Position numbers and translations under genes: made by a program | Part shown: positions 7,412 to 16,220 of the stretch, in pieces | How positions within the stretch are numbered: the stretch's first letter is position 1 | Layout of the letters: each line of letters begins with the position of its first letter | DNA from: Oceanospirillaceae bacterium | GTDB taxonomy: Bacteria > Pseudomonadota > Gammaproteobacteria > Pseudomonadales > Oceanobacteraceae | Assembly (NCBI GenBank): GCA_002724925.1 | Contig: PBQA01000024.1 | Span: 1 to 64,000 of the forward strand | Direction: 5' to 3' | DNA: 64,000 nt | The notes under the pieces: model-generated | What the model was told of the DNA's origin: nothing | Databases searched by the model: none | What the model saw: only the letters and a program-made list of their open reading frames with translations

Positions 7412-9802
7412 ATGTCACAGCAAAACCTTCCGTTGTTGCCTCTTCGTGACGTCGTGGTGTTTCCAGCGATGGTCATTCCTCTGTTTGTCGGACGTGAAAA
7501 ATCGATCAACGCACTGCAGGAGGCAATGGATGGAGATAAGCGCATCATGCTGGCCGCGCAGCGCGATGCCGCCGACGATGCGCCTGTTCTTGAAGGTATG
7601 CATGAGACCGGTACGCTTGCGACCATCCTGCAGCTGCTGAAGCTCCCTGACGGTACGGTGAAAGTACTTGTGGAAGGTGATGTTCGTGCTCGCCTCGACA
7701 ATCTGGTCGATGCCGGGGATATGTATCGCGGTGATATTACCGTTGTCGAAGAAGAAGACCTGAGCGAGCGAGAGAACGAAGTTCTGCTCCGTTCTTTAAC
7801 AGGTCACTTCGAACAGTATGTTCAGTTGTCGAAAAAAGTCCCGAGTGAGGTTCTGTCGACAATATCCAACATTGAAGATGCCAGTCGACTCGCTGACACC
7901 ATTGCTGCCCACCTTTCGCTCAAGCTTGAAGAGAAGCAGGACGTTCTGGAAGTTCTGAACGCAAAAGATCGTGTTGAGCACCTGATGGAATTGATGGAAT
8001 CTGAGATTGACCTTCTTAAGGTTGAGAAGCGCATACGCGGTCGCGTTAAGAAACAGATGGAAAAAAGCCAGAGGGAGTACTATCTGAATGAGCAGATGAA
8101 AGCCATTCAGAAAGAACTCGGCGATATGGAAGACGGCTCTAATGAGTTTGAAGAGCTGACTAATCGCATCGAAGAGTCGGGCATGAGTAAAGACGCCCGT
8201 GAGAAAGCTGATGCCGAACTCAAGAAATTGCGCATGATGTCACCGATGTCGGCAGAAGCATCAGTGGTTCGCGGTTATCTCGACTGGCTGATCAATATTC
8301 CGTGGAAAAAACGTAGCCGGGTTAATAACGACATTACCAAAGCGAGCGAGATCCTCGATGCTGATCACTTTGGTCTCGAAGAGGTGAAGGAGCGAATCCT
8401 TGAATATCTGGCCGTCCAGAGCCGCGTGAAGAAGGTGAAAGGCGCGGTGCTCTGTCTGGTTGGGCCTCCAGGTGTAGGTAAGACGTCACTGGGTAAATCC
8501 ATTGCCCGCGCGACCAATCGTAAGTTTGTAAGAATGGCTCTGGGTGGCGTTCGTGATGAGGCAGAAATTCGCGGTCACCGTCGCACTTATATCGGTTCTA
8601 TGCCGGGTAAGCTCATTCAGAAAATGTCCAAGGTTGAAGTGAAGAACCCGCTCTTCCTGTTGGATGAAATTGACAAGATGGGTATGGATCATCGCGGTGA
8701 TCCGGCATCGGCACTTCTTGAGGTGCTTGATCCGGAGCAGAACACGGCATTCGCTGATCACTACCTTGAAGTAGATTACGATCTGTCTGATGTGATGTTT
8801 GTCTGCACATCGAACAGTATGGATATTCCAGGTCCGCTGCTGGATCGGATGGAAGTTATTCGTATTCCGGGTTATACCGAAGATGAAAAAGTTAACATTG
8901 CTCGTCGTTATTTGCTGCCGAAGCAGATCAAGCTGAATGGCTTGAAAGATAGCGAAATTGAGGTGTCTGATGAGCGCCTGCGCGAAATTATTCGCTACTA
9001 CACTCGCGAAGCCGGTGTACGAGGCCTTGAGCGCGAAGTAGCGAAGCTGTGCCGCCGGGTGGTTAAGGCGAATATGCTCGATAAGTCAGATGTGCAGCGC
9101 GAAATCAGTGAAGAAATGCTCCAGGACTACCTCGGAGTGCGCAAGTTCTCTTACGGCCTTGCCGCGTCTGATAATCAGGTAGGGCAGGTTACTGGCCTCG
9201 CATGGACGTCTGTGGGTGGTGAGCTACTGACACTCGAAGGTGCTGCGACGCCGGGTAAAGGCCGTATCGTGAAAACCGGTAAGCTGGGCGAGGTGATGCA
9301 GGAGTCGATTCAGGCGGCGCTGACTGTTGTTCGTTCGCGGGCTGCGGGTATGGGGATCGCGGAAGATTACTTCGAGAAGCACGACCTGCACATACACGTG
9401 CCTGAGGGGGCGACACCGAAAGATGGCCCGAGCGCAGGTATCGGCATGGTCACGGCTCTTGTGTCTGTTATGACGGGGATTCCGGTCAGGGCAGATGTTG
9501 CTATGACGGGTGAGATCACGTTGCGTGGCAAGGTACTGGCGATTGGTGGGCTGAAAGAAAAACTTCTTGCGGCGCATCGCGGTGGAATTAAGACGGTCGT
9601 CATTCCAAAAGAGAATGAAAAAGATCTGAAAGACATTCCGGATAACATTAAAGCAGATTTGCAGGTGCTTCCTGTGGACTGGATTGATGAAGTTCTTGAT
9701 GTCGCATTGGAGAGCAAACCAGAGGACGTGATTGGTGAAATTATGACCACTGATGATGCGAACACTAAAAAAGATGACTCAGGTCGGCCAAGTACCCACT
9801 AA
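7412..9802 (+). CDS. lon: Lon, ATP-dependent serine protease
   Basis: The 796-residue protein has the complete LonA layout. An N-terminal substrate-binding LAN domain (LPLLPLRDVVVFPAMV) and coiled coil come first, then the AAA+ domain with Walker A GPPGVGKTS and Walker B LFLLDEIDK. The C-terminal protease domain has Ser674 in DGPSAGIG and Lys717 in LKEKLLAA. The 43-residue Ser-Lys spacing equals that of the E. coli dyad (679/722). Lon degrades misfolded proteins and specific regulators. A heat-shock-like promoter lies immediately upstream, and the hupB promoter starts within about 10 bases of the stop codon. Confidence 0.98.
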   Translation: MSQQNLPLLPLRDVVVFPAMVIPLFVGREKSINALQEAMDGDKRIMLAAQRDAADDAPVLEGMHETGTLATILQLLKLPDGTVKVLVEGDVRARLDNLVDAGDMYRGDITVVEEEDLSERENEVLLRSLTGHFEQYVQLSKKVPSEVLSTISNIEDASRLADTIAAHLSLKLEEKQDVLEVLNAKDRVEHLMELMESEIDLLKVEKRIRGRVKKQMEKSQREYYLNEQMKAIQKELGDMEDGSNEFEELTNRIEESGMSKDAREKADAELKKLRMMSPMSAEASVVRGYLDWLINIPWKKRSRVNNDITKASEILDADHFGLEEVKERILEYLAVQSRVKKVKGAVLCLVGPPGVGKTSLGKSIARATNRKFVRMALGGVRDEAEIRGHRRTYIGSMPGKLIQKMSKVEVKNPLFLLDEIDKMGMDHRGDPASALLEVLDPEQNTAFADHYLEVDYDLSDVMFVCTSNSMDIPGPLLDRMEVIRIPGYTEDEKVNIARRYLLPKQIKLNGLKDSEIEVSDERLREIIRYYTREAGVRGLEREVAKLCRRVVKANMLDKSDVQREISEEMLQDYLGVRKFSYGLAASDNQVGQVTGLAWTSVGGELLTLEGAATPGKGRIVKTGKLGEVMQESIQAALTVVRSRAAGMGIAEDYFEKHDLHIHVPEGATPKDGPSAGIGMVTALVSVMTGIPVRADVAMTGEITLRGKVLAIGGLKEKLLAAHRGGIKTVVIPKENEKDLKDIPDNIKADLQVLPVDWIDEVLDVALESKPEDVIGEIMTTDDANTKKDDSGRPSTH

Positions 9803-9808
9803 GGCCGC

Positions 9809-9837
9809 TTGACGCTCTTGGGGGTAGTTGGTATAAA
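9809..9837 (+). promoter_or_regulatory. sigma-70 promoter of hupB
   Basis: TTGACG at 9809-9814 and TATAAA at 9832-9837 are separated by exactly 17 bases. They begin just after the lon stop codon and lie 80-100 bases before hupB, so HU has its own strong promoter independent of lon. Confidence 0.8.
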
Positions 9838-9915
9838 TCAACGCTCTCAAGTTTCTGTAGCGATCATCCAGTCGCACAACAAAACTAAAGATATGGATGC
9901 AATAAGGGGATAAGT

Positions 9916-10188
9916 GTGAACAAGTCTGAATTGATTGATGCTATTGCGGCTTCTGCTGATCTGCCAAAAGCAGCGGCTGGTCGTGCTCTGGATGCCATGA
10001 TTGAGGCAGTGGGCGGTGCTCTGAAAGAAGGTGATCAGGTTGCTCTGGTTGGCTTTGGTACATTCCTGGTTAAAGAGCGTGCCGCTCGTACAGGTCGTAA
10101 TCCGCAGACTGGCGCTCCGATCGAAATCAAAGCGGCTAAAGTACCTGGCTTCAAGCCTGGTAAAGCGCTGAAAGACGCTGTCAACTAA
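9916..10188 (+). CDS. hupB: HU-beta-like nucleoid DNA-binding protein
   Basis: The 90-residue protein starts at a GTG preceded by AAGGGGA and has the bacterial HU fold: an N-terminal helical dimerisation part ([11 protein letters not shown]), the GFGTF turn, and the DNA-binding arm with GRNPQTG and the [16 protein letters not shown] end. It bends and compacts DNA. Position directly after lon is conserved in gammaproteobacteria. The tRNA-Asp gene starts 20 bases after the stop codon without a promoter of its own that I can see, so the two are probably on one transcript ending at the terminator at 10290. Confidence 0.97.
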   Translation: MNKSELIDAIAASADLPKAAAGRALDAMIEAVGGALKEGDQVALVGFGTFLVKERAARTGRNPQTGAPIEIKAAKVPGFKPGKALKDAVN

Positions 10189-10207
10189 GACACCGTTTTA
10201 AGGGTTA

Positions 10208-10284
10208 GGACCGGTAGTTCAGTTGGTTAGAATACCGGCCTGTCACGCCGGGGGTCGCGGGTTCGAGTCCCGTCCGGTCCGCCA
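10208..10284 (+). tRNA. tRNA-Asp (anticodon GTC)
   Basis: The acceptor GGACCGG pairs with CCGGTCC. The anticodon stem CCGGC/GCCGG encloses CTGTCAC, giving GTC. The T arm GGGTTCGAGTCCC and the encoded CCA are present. It lies 20 bases after hupB and six bases before a strong terminator. Confidence 0.97.
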
Positions 10285-10289
10285 GAATA

Positions 10290-10315
10290 AAGCGCATCCT
10301 AGATGCGCTTTTTTT
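10290..10315 (+). terminator. intrinsic terminator after hupB / tRNA-Asp
   Basis: The perfect stem AAGCGCATC/GATGCGCTT has a three-base CTA loop and is followed by a run of T. Confidence 0.93.
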
Positions 10316-10355
10316 GTGTATAGTGCTGTTGCTGACGATCAGCTCTTATAATTAT

Positions 10356-10410
10356 TAATGCCGCCTGTCGCGGTAGGCACTAAGCCCGGAAGTACCGGGC
10401 ATTAGGGAGG
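10356..10410 (+). promoter_or_regulatory. structured 5' leader of ppiD
   Basis: Several short inverted repeats lie just before the ppiD ribosome site (AGGGAGG, 10404-10410). TAATGCC at 10356 can pair with GGCATTA at 10398; GCCT at 10363 can pair with AGGC at 10375; GCCCGG at 10384 can pair with CCGGGC at 10395. The first and last pairings share bases, so they compete. Whether this matters for expression is unknown. Confidence 0.35.
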
Positions 10411-10414
10411 AAAC

Positions 10415-12235
10415 ATGCTACAGACCATGCGTAATAATGCGCAGGGCATCATCGCCAAAATCATCGTAGGTTTTATTATTGTTGTTTTCGCACTTTGGGG
10501 TGTCGAAAGCATCGTAAATCTGGGCGGTGGTGAAAAACCCGTAGCGACGGTTGGCGACTACGAGATCAGCCGCGTTGAAGTGCAGCAGAAAATTGCTGAA
10601 CAGAAAAATCAACTGCGCCGCCAGTTTGGCGACCAGTATGATGAAGGCCTGTTCAACGACAAGTTTCTTGAACAGTCTGCGGTAGAGCAATTAATTAACG
10701 AGAAGGTTGCTCAAACTCAGGCCGACAAGCTGGATCTGTATGCTGCAAAAGGTATTATCGATCAGATGATCGTAAATACACCGTCCTTCCAGACGGCTGG
10801 TGAGTACGATCCTGAACAATTTAAACTGGTGTTGCGCATGAACGGTTATTCCGTTGCTCAGTACCGCGCTATGCTTGCCGATAGTGTTCGTCAGAACCAG
10901 GTGCGTGCAGCCTTTATGCTGTCGACCATTGAAACTCCCTTCGAAATGCAACTTCGTCAGTCTCTTGAAAACGAACAGCGGACATTCTCTTACGCGTCTG
11001 TGTCGGCTGATCAGTTCAAGGATTCTGTAGAAGTTCTTGACGACGAAATTACTGCGTACTACGACGAAAACATTCAACGTTTTATGACGCCAGAGCGTGC
11101 GCGAATCCGCTACGTTCTTTTGTCTCGCGATAGCATCGAAAACGCGCAGGAAGTCACTGAAGAAGATCTCGAAGTGGCGTACCAGGATTATGTTGCTGAT
11201 ATTGAGCAGACTGAGCAGCGTGAATCTGCACATATTCTGTTCCTGACTGAAGATCGCTCAGAAAGCGAAGCCATTGAACTGGCTGAGGCAGCTCGCGCTC
11301 GTTTGGATAGTGGTGAGTCTTTCGCGGCTGTTGCGGCAGACTTGTCAGAAGATGGTGGCTCAGCCGATATGGGCGGCTCTCTGGGCGTGAATCCACGCGG
11401 TGCGTTTGACCCAGCGTTTGATGATGCTCTTTATGCTCTGGAAGAAGGCGGTGTGTCAGAGCCGGTCGTCACTGAGTTCGGTGTGCATATTATTAAAGCT
11501 GTGTCAGTGCAGTCGGCAGATGTACCCGCAATGTCTGAGGTTCGTGATGAACTGGTCGATATTGTGAAAGCGGAGAAGGCCGGCTTCCTGTTCGCGGAGC
11601 GCAGCCAGGAGCTTGCGAATTCGGCCTTTTCGGCAGAGACTATTGAAGAGCTTGCAGCAAGTTCAGGTCTGGAAGTTCAGACCAGCGATTACTTTACCCA
11701 AACAAGCGGTCAGGGTGTTGCTGATTCAGATCAGGTTCGTCGCACAGCCTTTGAAGATAACATGAAGCTTGATCGTGAGCTGAGTGATCTGGTGGATATG
11801 GAATCTGGCTCTATGGTGTTTGTCGTTGATGATTATCAGGATGCCCAGCCTAAACCACTTGATGAAGTACGTGGCCAGGTCGTAGCTGCGCTTACCAGTC
11901 AGAAAGCCCTTGAGGCTGCTTCTGATAAAGCAAAAGCGATTCTTGAAGGTGTTGCAGATGCTGAATGGAATGAAGCTACCACCACATTGCGCCAGTCAAC
12001 GGAAGCGCCTCGCGTAGCACAGCAAAAGGCGTTCTCTCTGGCTGAAGGTGAGTCTGATGTCGTGTCTTCACCCGTCGGTTATACCGTCGTGAAGCTGACA
12101 TCTGTAGATCGTAAGTCCTGGGACGATATGGCTGTGACCGAAGAGCTTAAAACGGCTGTTCGTAACCAGTCCGCTCGAGACGATATGGTTAGCTATCAGG
12201 CATGGTCAAAGGCGAACACTGAGATTGTTCAGTGA
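10415..12235 (+). CDS. ppiD: PpiD-like periplasmic folding factor (SurA_N / parvulin domain)
   Basis: The 606-residue protein has a short cytosolic N-terminus (MLQTMRNNAQG) and one transmembrane helix at about residues 15-35, which anchors the rest in the periplasm. A SurA_N-like chaperone region follows. The single parvulin-type prolyl isomerase domain lies at about residues 265-370 (ESAHILF, GGSADMGGSLG, VVTEFGVHIIK). A second helical chaperone region makes up the C-terminus. In E. coli PpiD sits near the SecYEG exit and binds emerging secreted proteins. The position after hupB is the conserved one. The parvulin domain looks complete, although in many PpiD proteins it is catalytically weak. 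It ends before a strong bidirectional terminator. Confidence 0.93.
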   Translation: MLQTMRNNAQGIIAKIIVGFIIVVFALWGVESIVNLGGGEKPVATVGDYEISRVEVQQKIAEQKNQLRRQFGDQYDEGLFNDKFLEQSAVEQLINEKVAQTQADKLDLYAAKGIIDQMIVNTPSFQTAGEYDPEQFKLVLRMNGYSVAQYRAMLADSVRQNQVRAAFMLSTIETPFEMQLRQSLENEQRTFSYASVSADQFKDSVEVLDDEITAYYDENIQRFMTPERARIRYVLLSRDSIENAQEVTEEDLEVAYQDYVADIEQTEQRESAHILFLTEDRSESEAIELAEAARARLDSGESFAAVAADLSEDGGSADMGGSLGVNPRGAFDPAFDDALYALEEGGVSEPVVTEFGVHIIKAVSVQSADVPAMSEVRDELVDIVKAEKAGFLFAERSQELANSAFSAETIEELAASSGLEVQTSDYFTQTSGQGVADSDQVRRTAFEDNMKLDRELSDLVDMESGSMVFVVDDYQDAQPKPLDEVRGQVVAALTSQKALEAASDKAKAILEGVADAEWNEATTTLRQSTEAPRVAQQKAFSLAEGESDVVSSPVGYTVVKLTSVDRKSWDDMAVTEELKTAVRNQSARDDMVSYQAWSKANTEIVQ

Positions 12236-12257
12236 TTTGTATCTTGTCCTGAATAAG

Positions 12258-12284
12258 AAAAGGCAGCCATTGGCTGCCTTTTTT
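12258..12284. terminator. bidirectional terminator between ppiD and fabI
   Basis: The stem GGCAGCC/GGCTGCC with an ATT loop is preceded by four A residues and followed by six T residues. It serves the plus-strand ppiD and the convergent minus-strand fabI. Confidence 0.93.
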
Positions 12285-12309
12285 ATTGGTCGCTGAGCGT
12301 GGTCTGGAA

Positions 12310-13104
12310 TCAGTCTTCCATCTCTTCCAGGCTCATTGCGCAGGTATTGAACCCGCCATCAACGTAGATGTTCTGCGCTGTCACACCCGATGCCATGTCT
12401 GAACACAGGAATACGGCTGTGTTGGCGACTTCAGCGGCCGTGATGTTTCGCTTCAGAGGAGCGCGTTCCGCATTTTTCTTGAGCATTTTGCGGAAGCTCT
12501 TAATGCCTGATGCTGCCAGTGTTTTGATTGGTCCTGCAGAAATGGAGTTGACCCGGATACCGTCTGGGCCAGTTGAGCCCGCAAGATAGCGGACAGACGC
12601 TTCCAGAGAGGCTTTGGCGAGCCCCATGACGTTGTAGTTCGGCAGCGTCTGCTGAGAACCATGATAGGTGAGGGTCAGCATGGCGCCATTTCGTCCCTCC
12701 ATCATGGGTTTTGCATGCTTGGCGAGTGCTACGAAGCTGTATGAGCTGATGTCATGTGCAATGCGGAAACCTTCGCGACTAGTGATGTCGAGGTAGTCAC
12801 CATTAAGTTCTTCTGCAGGCGCGAATCCAACAGAATGGATGAGAATGTCGATGCCGTCCCATTGCTGCTTGAGTGAGTCGAATACGCCTTGAATATCCTC
12901 GTCCGAGGATACGTCACACGGAAAACAAAGATCTGAGTTCCATTCTGCCGCCATTTTTTTTACACGGTCGCCAAGCTTGTCGCCCTGGTAAGTAAAAGCG
13001 AGTTCGGCGCCTTCTCTGTGAAATGCCTCTGCAATGGCATAGGCGATAGAGTGTTTGCTGGCTACGCCAACAATAAGGGCTTTTTTGCCACTGAGTAGAC
13101 CCAC
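12310..13104 (-). CDS. fabI: FabI, NADH-dependent enoyl-ACP reductase
   Basis: The 264-residue protein is a member of the short-chain dehydrogenase superfamily with the FabI-specific N-terminus ([24 protein letters not shown]) and the catalytic [13 protein letters not shown] segment, with the Tyr-(x6)-Lys pair characteristic of FabI. The C-terminal [17 protein letters not shown] segment is also typical. It reduces the trans-2-enoyl-ACP double bond in the last step of each fatty-acid elongation cycle and is the target of triclosan. It lies 12 bases downstream of the solute-binding protein gene on the same strand, and so probably forms the end of an mltD-SBP-fabI transcript. Confidence 0.97.
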   Translation of the reverse strand: MGLLSGKKALIVGVASKHSIAYAIAEAFHREGAELAFTYQGDKLGDRVKKMAAEWNSDLCFPCDVSSDEDIQGVFDSLKQQWDGIDILIHSVGFAPAEELNGDYLDITSREGFRIAHDISSYSFVALAKHAKPMMEGRNGAMLTLTYHGSQQTLPNYNVMGLAKASLEASVRYLAGSTGPDGIRVNSISAGPIKTLAASGIKSFRKMLKKNAERAPLKRNITAAEVANTAVFLCSDMASGVTAQNIYVDGGFNTCAMSLEEMED

Positions 13105-13116
13105 GATAGGCTCCTG

Positions 13117-14568
13117 TTATTCTGTTTGTGTCGTATTGTTCGTTGCGGGATAGCGTATGATTACCGGCTCTTCGTCGTCATCCCGATCTGGCCTGCCCAG
13201 AACGCGCGCTCTTTGACGCCGGTCCAGGCCGATATAACCGCCACTGTAAATATCTGACGGGGAAAGAAGATTTCCCTTCTTCTCTCCGGGCTCGGGGAGC
13301 GTTACCCAAGGCCAGCAAGCATATTGATAATAGGGAATGTCGTATAGAGCGGCAATATGGAGATTGCTATCGTTCGCCGTCAGATATTGAAGATCGTTAG
13401 CGTAACTCTCAGGGGATTCAACCGTATTAGTCTGCGGGATAGCAATGACGGCCGCTTCAAAAAAACCAGTGCGAATCCGGGATTTGAATATGCGCGCCGG
13501 TACCTGTGAGTAGCCAGCCTGTCCTGCCCACCTGAGTGTTGGCGCAGGGCTGAAAATGACGTCAGCGATCAGCTCTTGCGGTTTCTCTCCATTGATCGCG
13601 TCGCGGACCTGTTCTGTCAGAAGAGAGAATCGACGCTTATCAAGGCTGCTCGAAGCAATCAGCAACACCTTTAATGCGGGATCTGCATCGCTGACGATGT
13701 GAGTGATGTTTTTAGTATCAAGAAGCGCTTTTAGCCAGGCGTCTGGCATGTCTGACCTGGCTGTTGTGCTTATGCAGTCAACCTGGCCCTGAATAAATTG
13801 ATCAAACCTGTCAGGGGAGGCCCTGTGTATGATCAATCGACGAATACTGAAGCGGTTGCTCAATGCCGGGATGTTGTCCCCCCACCAGTCTGTATTTCTC
13901 TCAAGACTCATGGTCGTATCATTCAAGTCGACGGGTAAGTATGGCCCATTAACGGGAGGTAGTGCATCGGCCCCCAGTCCGGCTGCGTGTCCGGGCATGA
14001 TCCGCAGCCCAAACAAGGCGGCAGGTGCCTCGTCATAGTCTGTTGAATAATGTAGTGCAAAGTGCTCAGCATCGTATTGGGTGATGCCGGTCAGCATTTG
14101 ATCGATGAGCTGACGCTGGTAGGGGGTTCCGGATGTCAGTTCAGAGAGGTAAAAGAGGGTGTAGACCACGTCTTTTGTGGTCACGGGAATACCGTCACTC
14201 CAGATGGCGGATGGATGAAGGCGGAAAATAATCCGGTGTTTCTCAGGTTCGTCGTGCCAGCTCGCTGCTAATAGGGGCGGTCTTAGCCCGCTGCGATCAG
14301 GCTTTCCTGCGAGCGGAACATAGAGGTCGTCGAGCAGGTCGTCTGACGGCGCTGAAGGCAACCGCTTCCAGTTTTTGGGAATGGTCGCGGCGAGTGTTGT
14401 GAACGCACCCGCAATTCTCATTGCGGGCGTTGGCTTTATGACGTCAATGACAGGGAGCTCAGGGAGTGTCTTTGCGTCTTCGGTGAAGACGTCCAGAGCG
14501 TATGTTGTTGAGGCACTCAGAGTCGACCAGAGCGCCAGTATGGCCAGAGCTGCTCTAGCGAATGACAT
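13117..14568 (-). CDS. Periplasmic family-5 (oligopeptide-type) solute-binding protein, orphan
   Basis: The 483-residue protein has a cleavable signal peptide (hydrophobic core ending in STTYALD) and the SBP_bac_5 fold signature WSDGIPVTTKDVVYTL near residues 120-135, as in OppA/DppA proteins that bind peptides for ABC import. The rest of the family is recognisable but diverged. No permease or ATPase genes lie nearby, so the partner transporter must be elsewhere or the protein has another envelope role. The start overlaps the end of mltD by 14 bases, which points to translational coupling with this murein hydrolase. A role in binding murein peptides is possible but only inferred. Confidence 0.75.
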   Translation of the reverse strand: MSFARAALAILALWSTLSASTTYALDVFTEDAKTLPELPVIDVIKPTPAMRIAGAFTTLAATIPKNWKRLPSAPSDDLLDDLYVPLAGKPDRSGLRPPLLAASWHDEPEKHRIIFRLHPSAIWSDGIPVTTKDVVYTLFYLSELTSGTPYQRQLIDQMLTGITQYDAEHFALHYSTDYDEAPAALFGLRIMPGHAAGLGADALPPVNGPYLPVDLNDTTMSLERNTDWWGDNIPALSNRFSIRRLIIHRASPDRFDQFIQGQVDCISTTARSDMPDAWLKALLDTKNITHIVSDADPALKVLLIASSSLDKRRFSLLTEQVRDAINGEKPQELIADVIFSPAPTLRWAGQAGYSQVPARIFKSRIRTGFFEAAVIAIPQTNTVESPESYANDLQYLTANDSNLHIAALYDIPYYQYACWPWVTLPEPGEKKGNLLSPSDIYSGGYIGLDRRQRARVLGRPDRDDDEEPVIIRYPATNNTTQTE

Positions 14569-16147
14569 CTACATACAGCGTCAGGTTCTGGCCGGGCTTG
14601 AGATAGCGTCCACCCAGCTTGCTGGAGTTCCAGCGCTTAATTTCAGAAACACTGACATTAAACCGTGAGCCAATGGTGCTGAGGTTGTCGCCGCTGCGTA
14701 CTTTGTAGTACACCTTGCGAACTTCTTCGCGCTGACCGTTAGATTCCGTCGTCCAGATCGTCAGCTTTTGGCCAACCTTTAATGGGTCGCCGGGGGCCAT
14801 GCCATTCCAGCGGCTCAGCTTGTTGACTGAGGTATCGTACATGCGGGCGATTTTCCAGAAGCTATCCCCGTTCTTAACACGGTAATCAACGCGTTGAGAA
14901 CGATTCGATGTCTGACCTGCATTCTGTTTGCGGGTCAGGCGTTCGCTCAGGCTGAGTCCGTACTCTCCGCCGGCCTTTAGCGCAGACGGAATAAGCAGCT
15001 GTTGGCCTGCGTAAATGGTGTCTGATCGTAACTGGTTGGCACTGCGGACAACGTCTGCGGTGATGTTGTGTTTACGCGCAATCGTGATCAGGCTATCGCC
15101 AGAGCGTACGGTGTAGCGTTGCCACTTCAGTCGGGCGTTCTCGTCGAGGTTTGCGAGGTTGTCGAGATAAAGAAATTCCTGTGTCGCTGGGATCAGAACT
15201 TCATGCGGTCCTTCAGGATGCGTCGCCCAGCGATTGAACTGGGGGTTCAGGCGATATATTTCATCCAGGTCGGTGTTTGCAAGTTCGGCAACCTGTGACA
15301 GATCGATCTGTCCGCCTGTTGGAACAACGGCAAAGTAAGGAGCATCTTCGACGTCTTTCCAGGCGATGTCATAGTTTTCTCTGTTCTTCAATAAGTAAGA
15401 AATTGCGACTAGTTTTGGTACGTAAGCCCGGGTTTCTTTGGGTAGGTCGAGGCTCCAGAAATCGGTATCTAAGCCCTTACGCTTGTTTTTTCTGATGGCC
15501 TTTCTTACGGTGCCAGCGCCTGAGTTGTAGCTCGCGAGAGCTAGCATCCAGTCGCCGTCAAACCGACCAGCGAGATATTCCAGGTAGTCGAGGGCGGCAT
15601 TGGTAGCGCTGCGGATATCCCGGCGGCCATCGTGCCACCAGTCCTGATGCAGACCGTAGGCGCGCCCGGTGGATGGTATGAACTGCCAGACGCCAGATGC
15701 GCGACCATGGCTGTACGCGAAAGGGTCAAAAGCACTTTCAACCACTGGCAGAAGTGCCAACTCACCAGGAATTTCACGTCGTTCAACTTCGCTTGCAATG
15801 TAATGCAGGTAGCGACGCGCGCGATCAGACACCTGCTCAAGGTGCCTCGGGTGTTTGATGTACCAATCCATATGGCGTTTCACACGCGCATTCGATGTAT
15901 CGAGTTCTAACCCGAAATTACGTACTACCCGGTCCCAGGAGGTTGCCGGAGACAGAGGCTCTGTGACCTCATCTTCAGCCTCTGCTTCTGTCAGGGTATC
16001 TATCGTGATATCTGTCGTGGCTTGACTGACTGGCTGATCTGGCGCGGCGCCGGCGATCGTGTCTTCGGAGGCAGGTTCGTTTTTCGGGGCGATGGAACTG
16101 CACGCTGACAGGACTGCCGTCAGCAGGCATACTTGCAATAACTTCAT
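14555..16147 (-). CDS. mltD: MltD-like membrane-bound lytic murein transglycosylase with LysM repeats
   Basis: The 530-residue protein begins with a lipoprotein signal whose lipobox is LSAC (Cys16). After a linker comes a goose-lysozyme-like SLT domain at about residues 125-240 with the catalytic Glu137 in VVESAFDPFAYS and the ASGVWQFIPSTG segment. Three LysM peptidoglycan-binding repeats follow, at about residues 345-390, 420-465 and 480-525 (YTVRSGDSLITIA, YRVKNGDSFWKIA, YKVRSGDNLSTIG). It should cleave glycan strands with formation of 1,6-anhydromuramic ends while anchored in the outer membrane. It is divergently transcribed from the methyltransferase gene and overlaps the solute-binding gene downstream. 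Confidence 0.95.
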   Translation of the reverse strand: MKLLQVCLLTAVLSACSSIAPKNEPASEDTIAGAAPDQPVSQATTDITIDTLTEAEAEDEVTEPLSPATSWDRVVRNFGLELDTSNARVKRHMDWYIKHPRHLEQVSDRARRYLHYIASEVERREIPGELALLPVVESAFDPFAYSHGRASGVWQFIPSTGRAYGLHQDWWHDGRRDIRSATNAALDYLEYLAGRFDGDWMLALASYNSGAGTVRKAIRKNKRKGLDTDFWSLDLPKETRAYVPKLVAISYLLKNRENYDIAWKDVEDAPYFAVVPTGGQIDLSQVAELANTDLDEIYRLNPQFNRWATHPEGPHEVLIPATQEFLYLDNLANLDENARLKWQRYTVRSGDSLITIARKHNITADVVRSANQLRSDTIYAGQQLLIPSALKAGGEYGLSLSERLTRKQNAGQTSNRSQRVDYRVKNGDSFWKIARMYDTSVNKLSRWNGMAPGDPLKVGQKLTIWTTESNGQREEVRKVYYKVRSGDNLSTIGSRFNVSVSEIKRWNSSKLGGRYLKPGQNLTLYVDVIR

Positions 16148-16220
16148 ACAACTGGTGTCTGACTACGTTTTTCTGTCAGTCTATCAGCATAATCCATGCC
16201 CGCAAGGCGAACAGTGTCAA

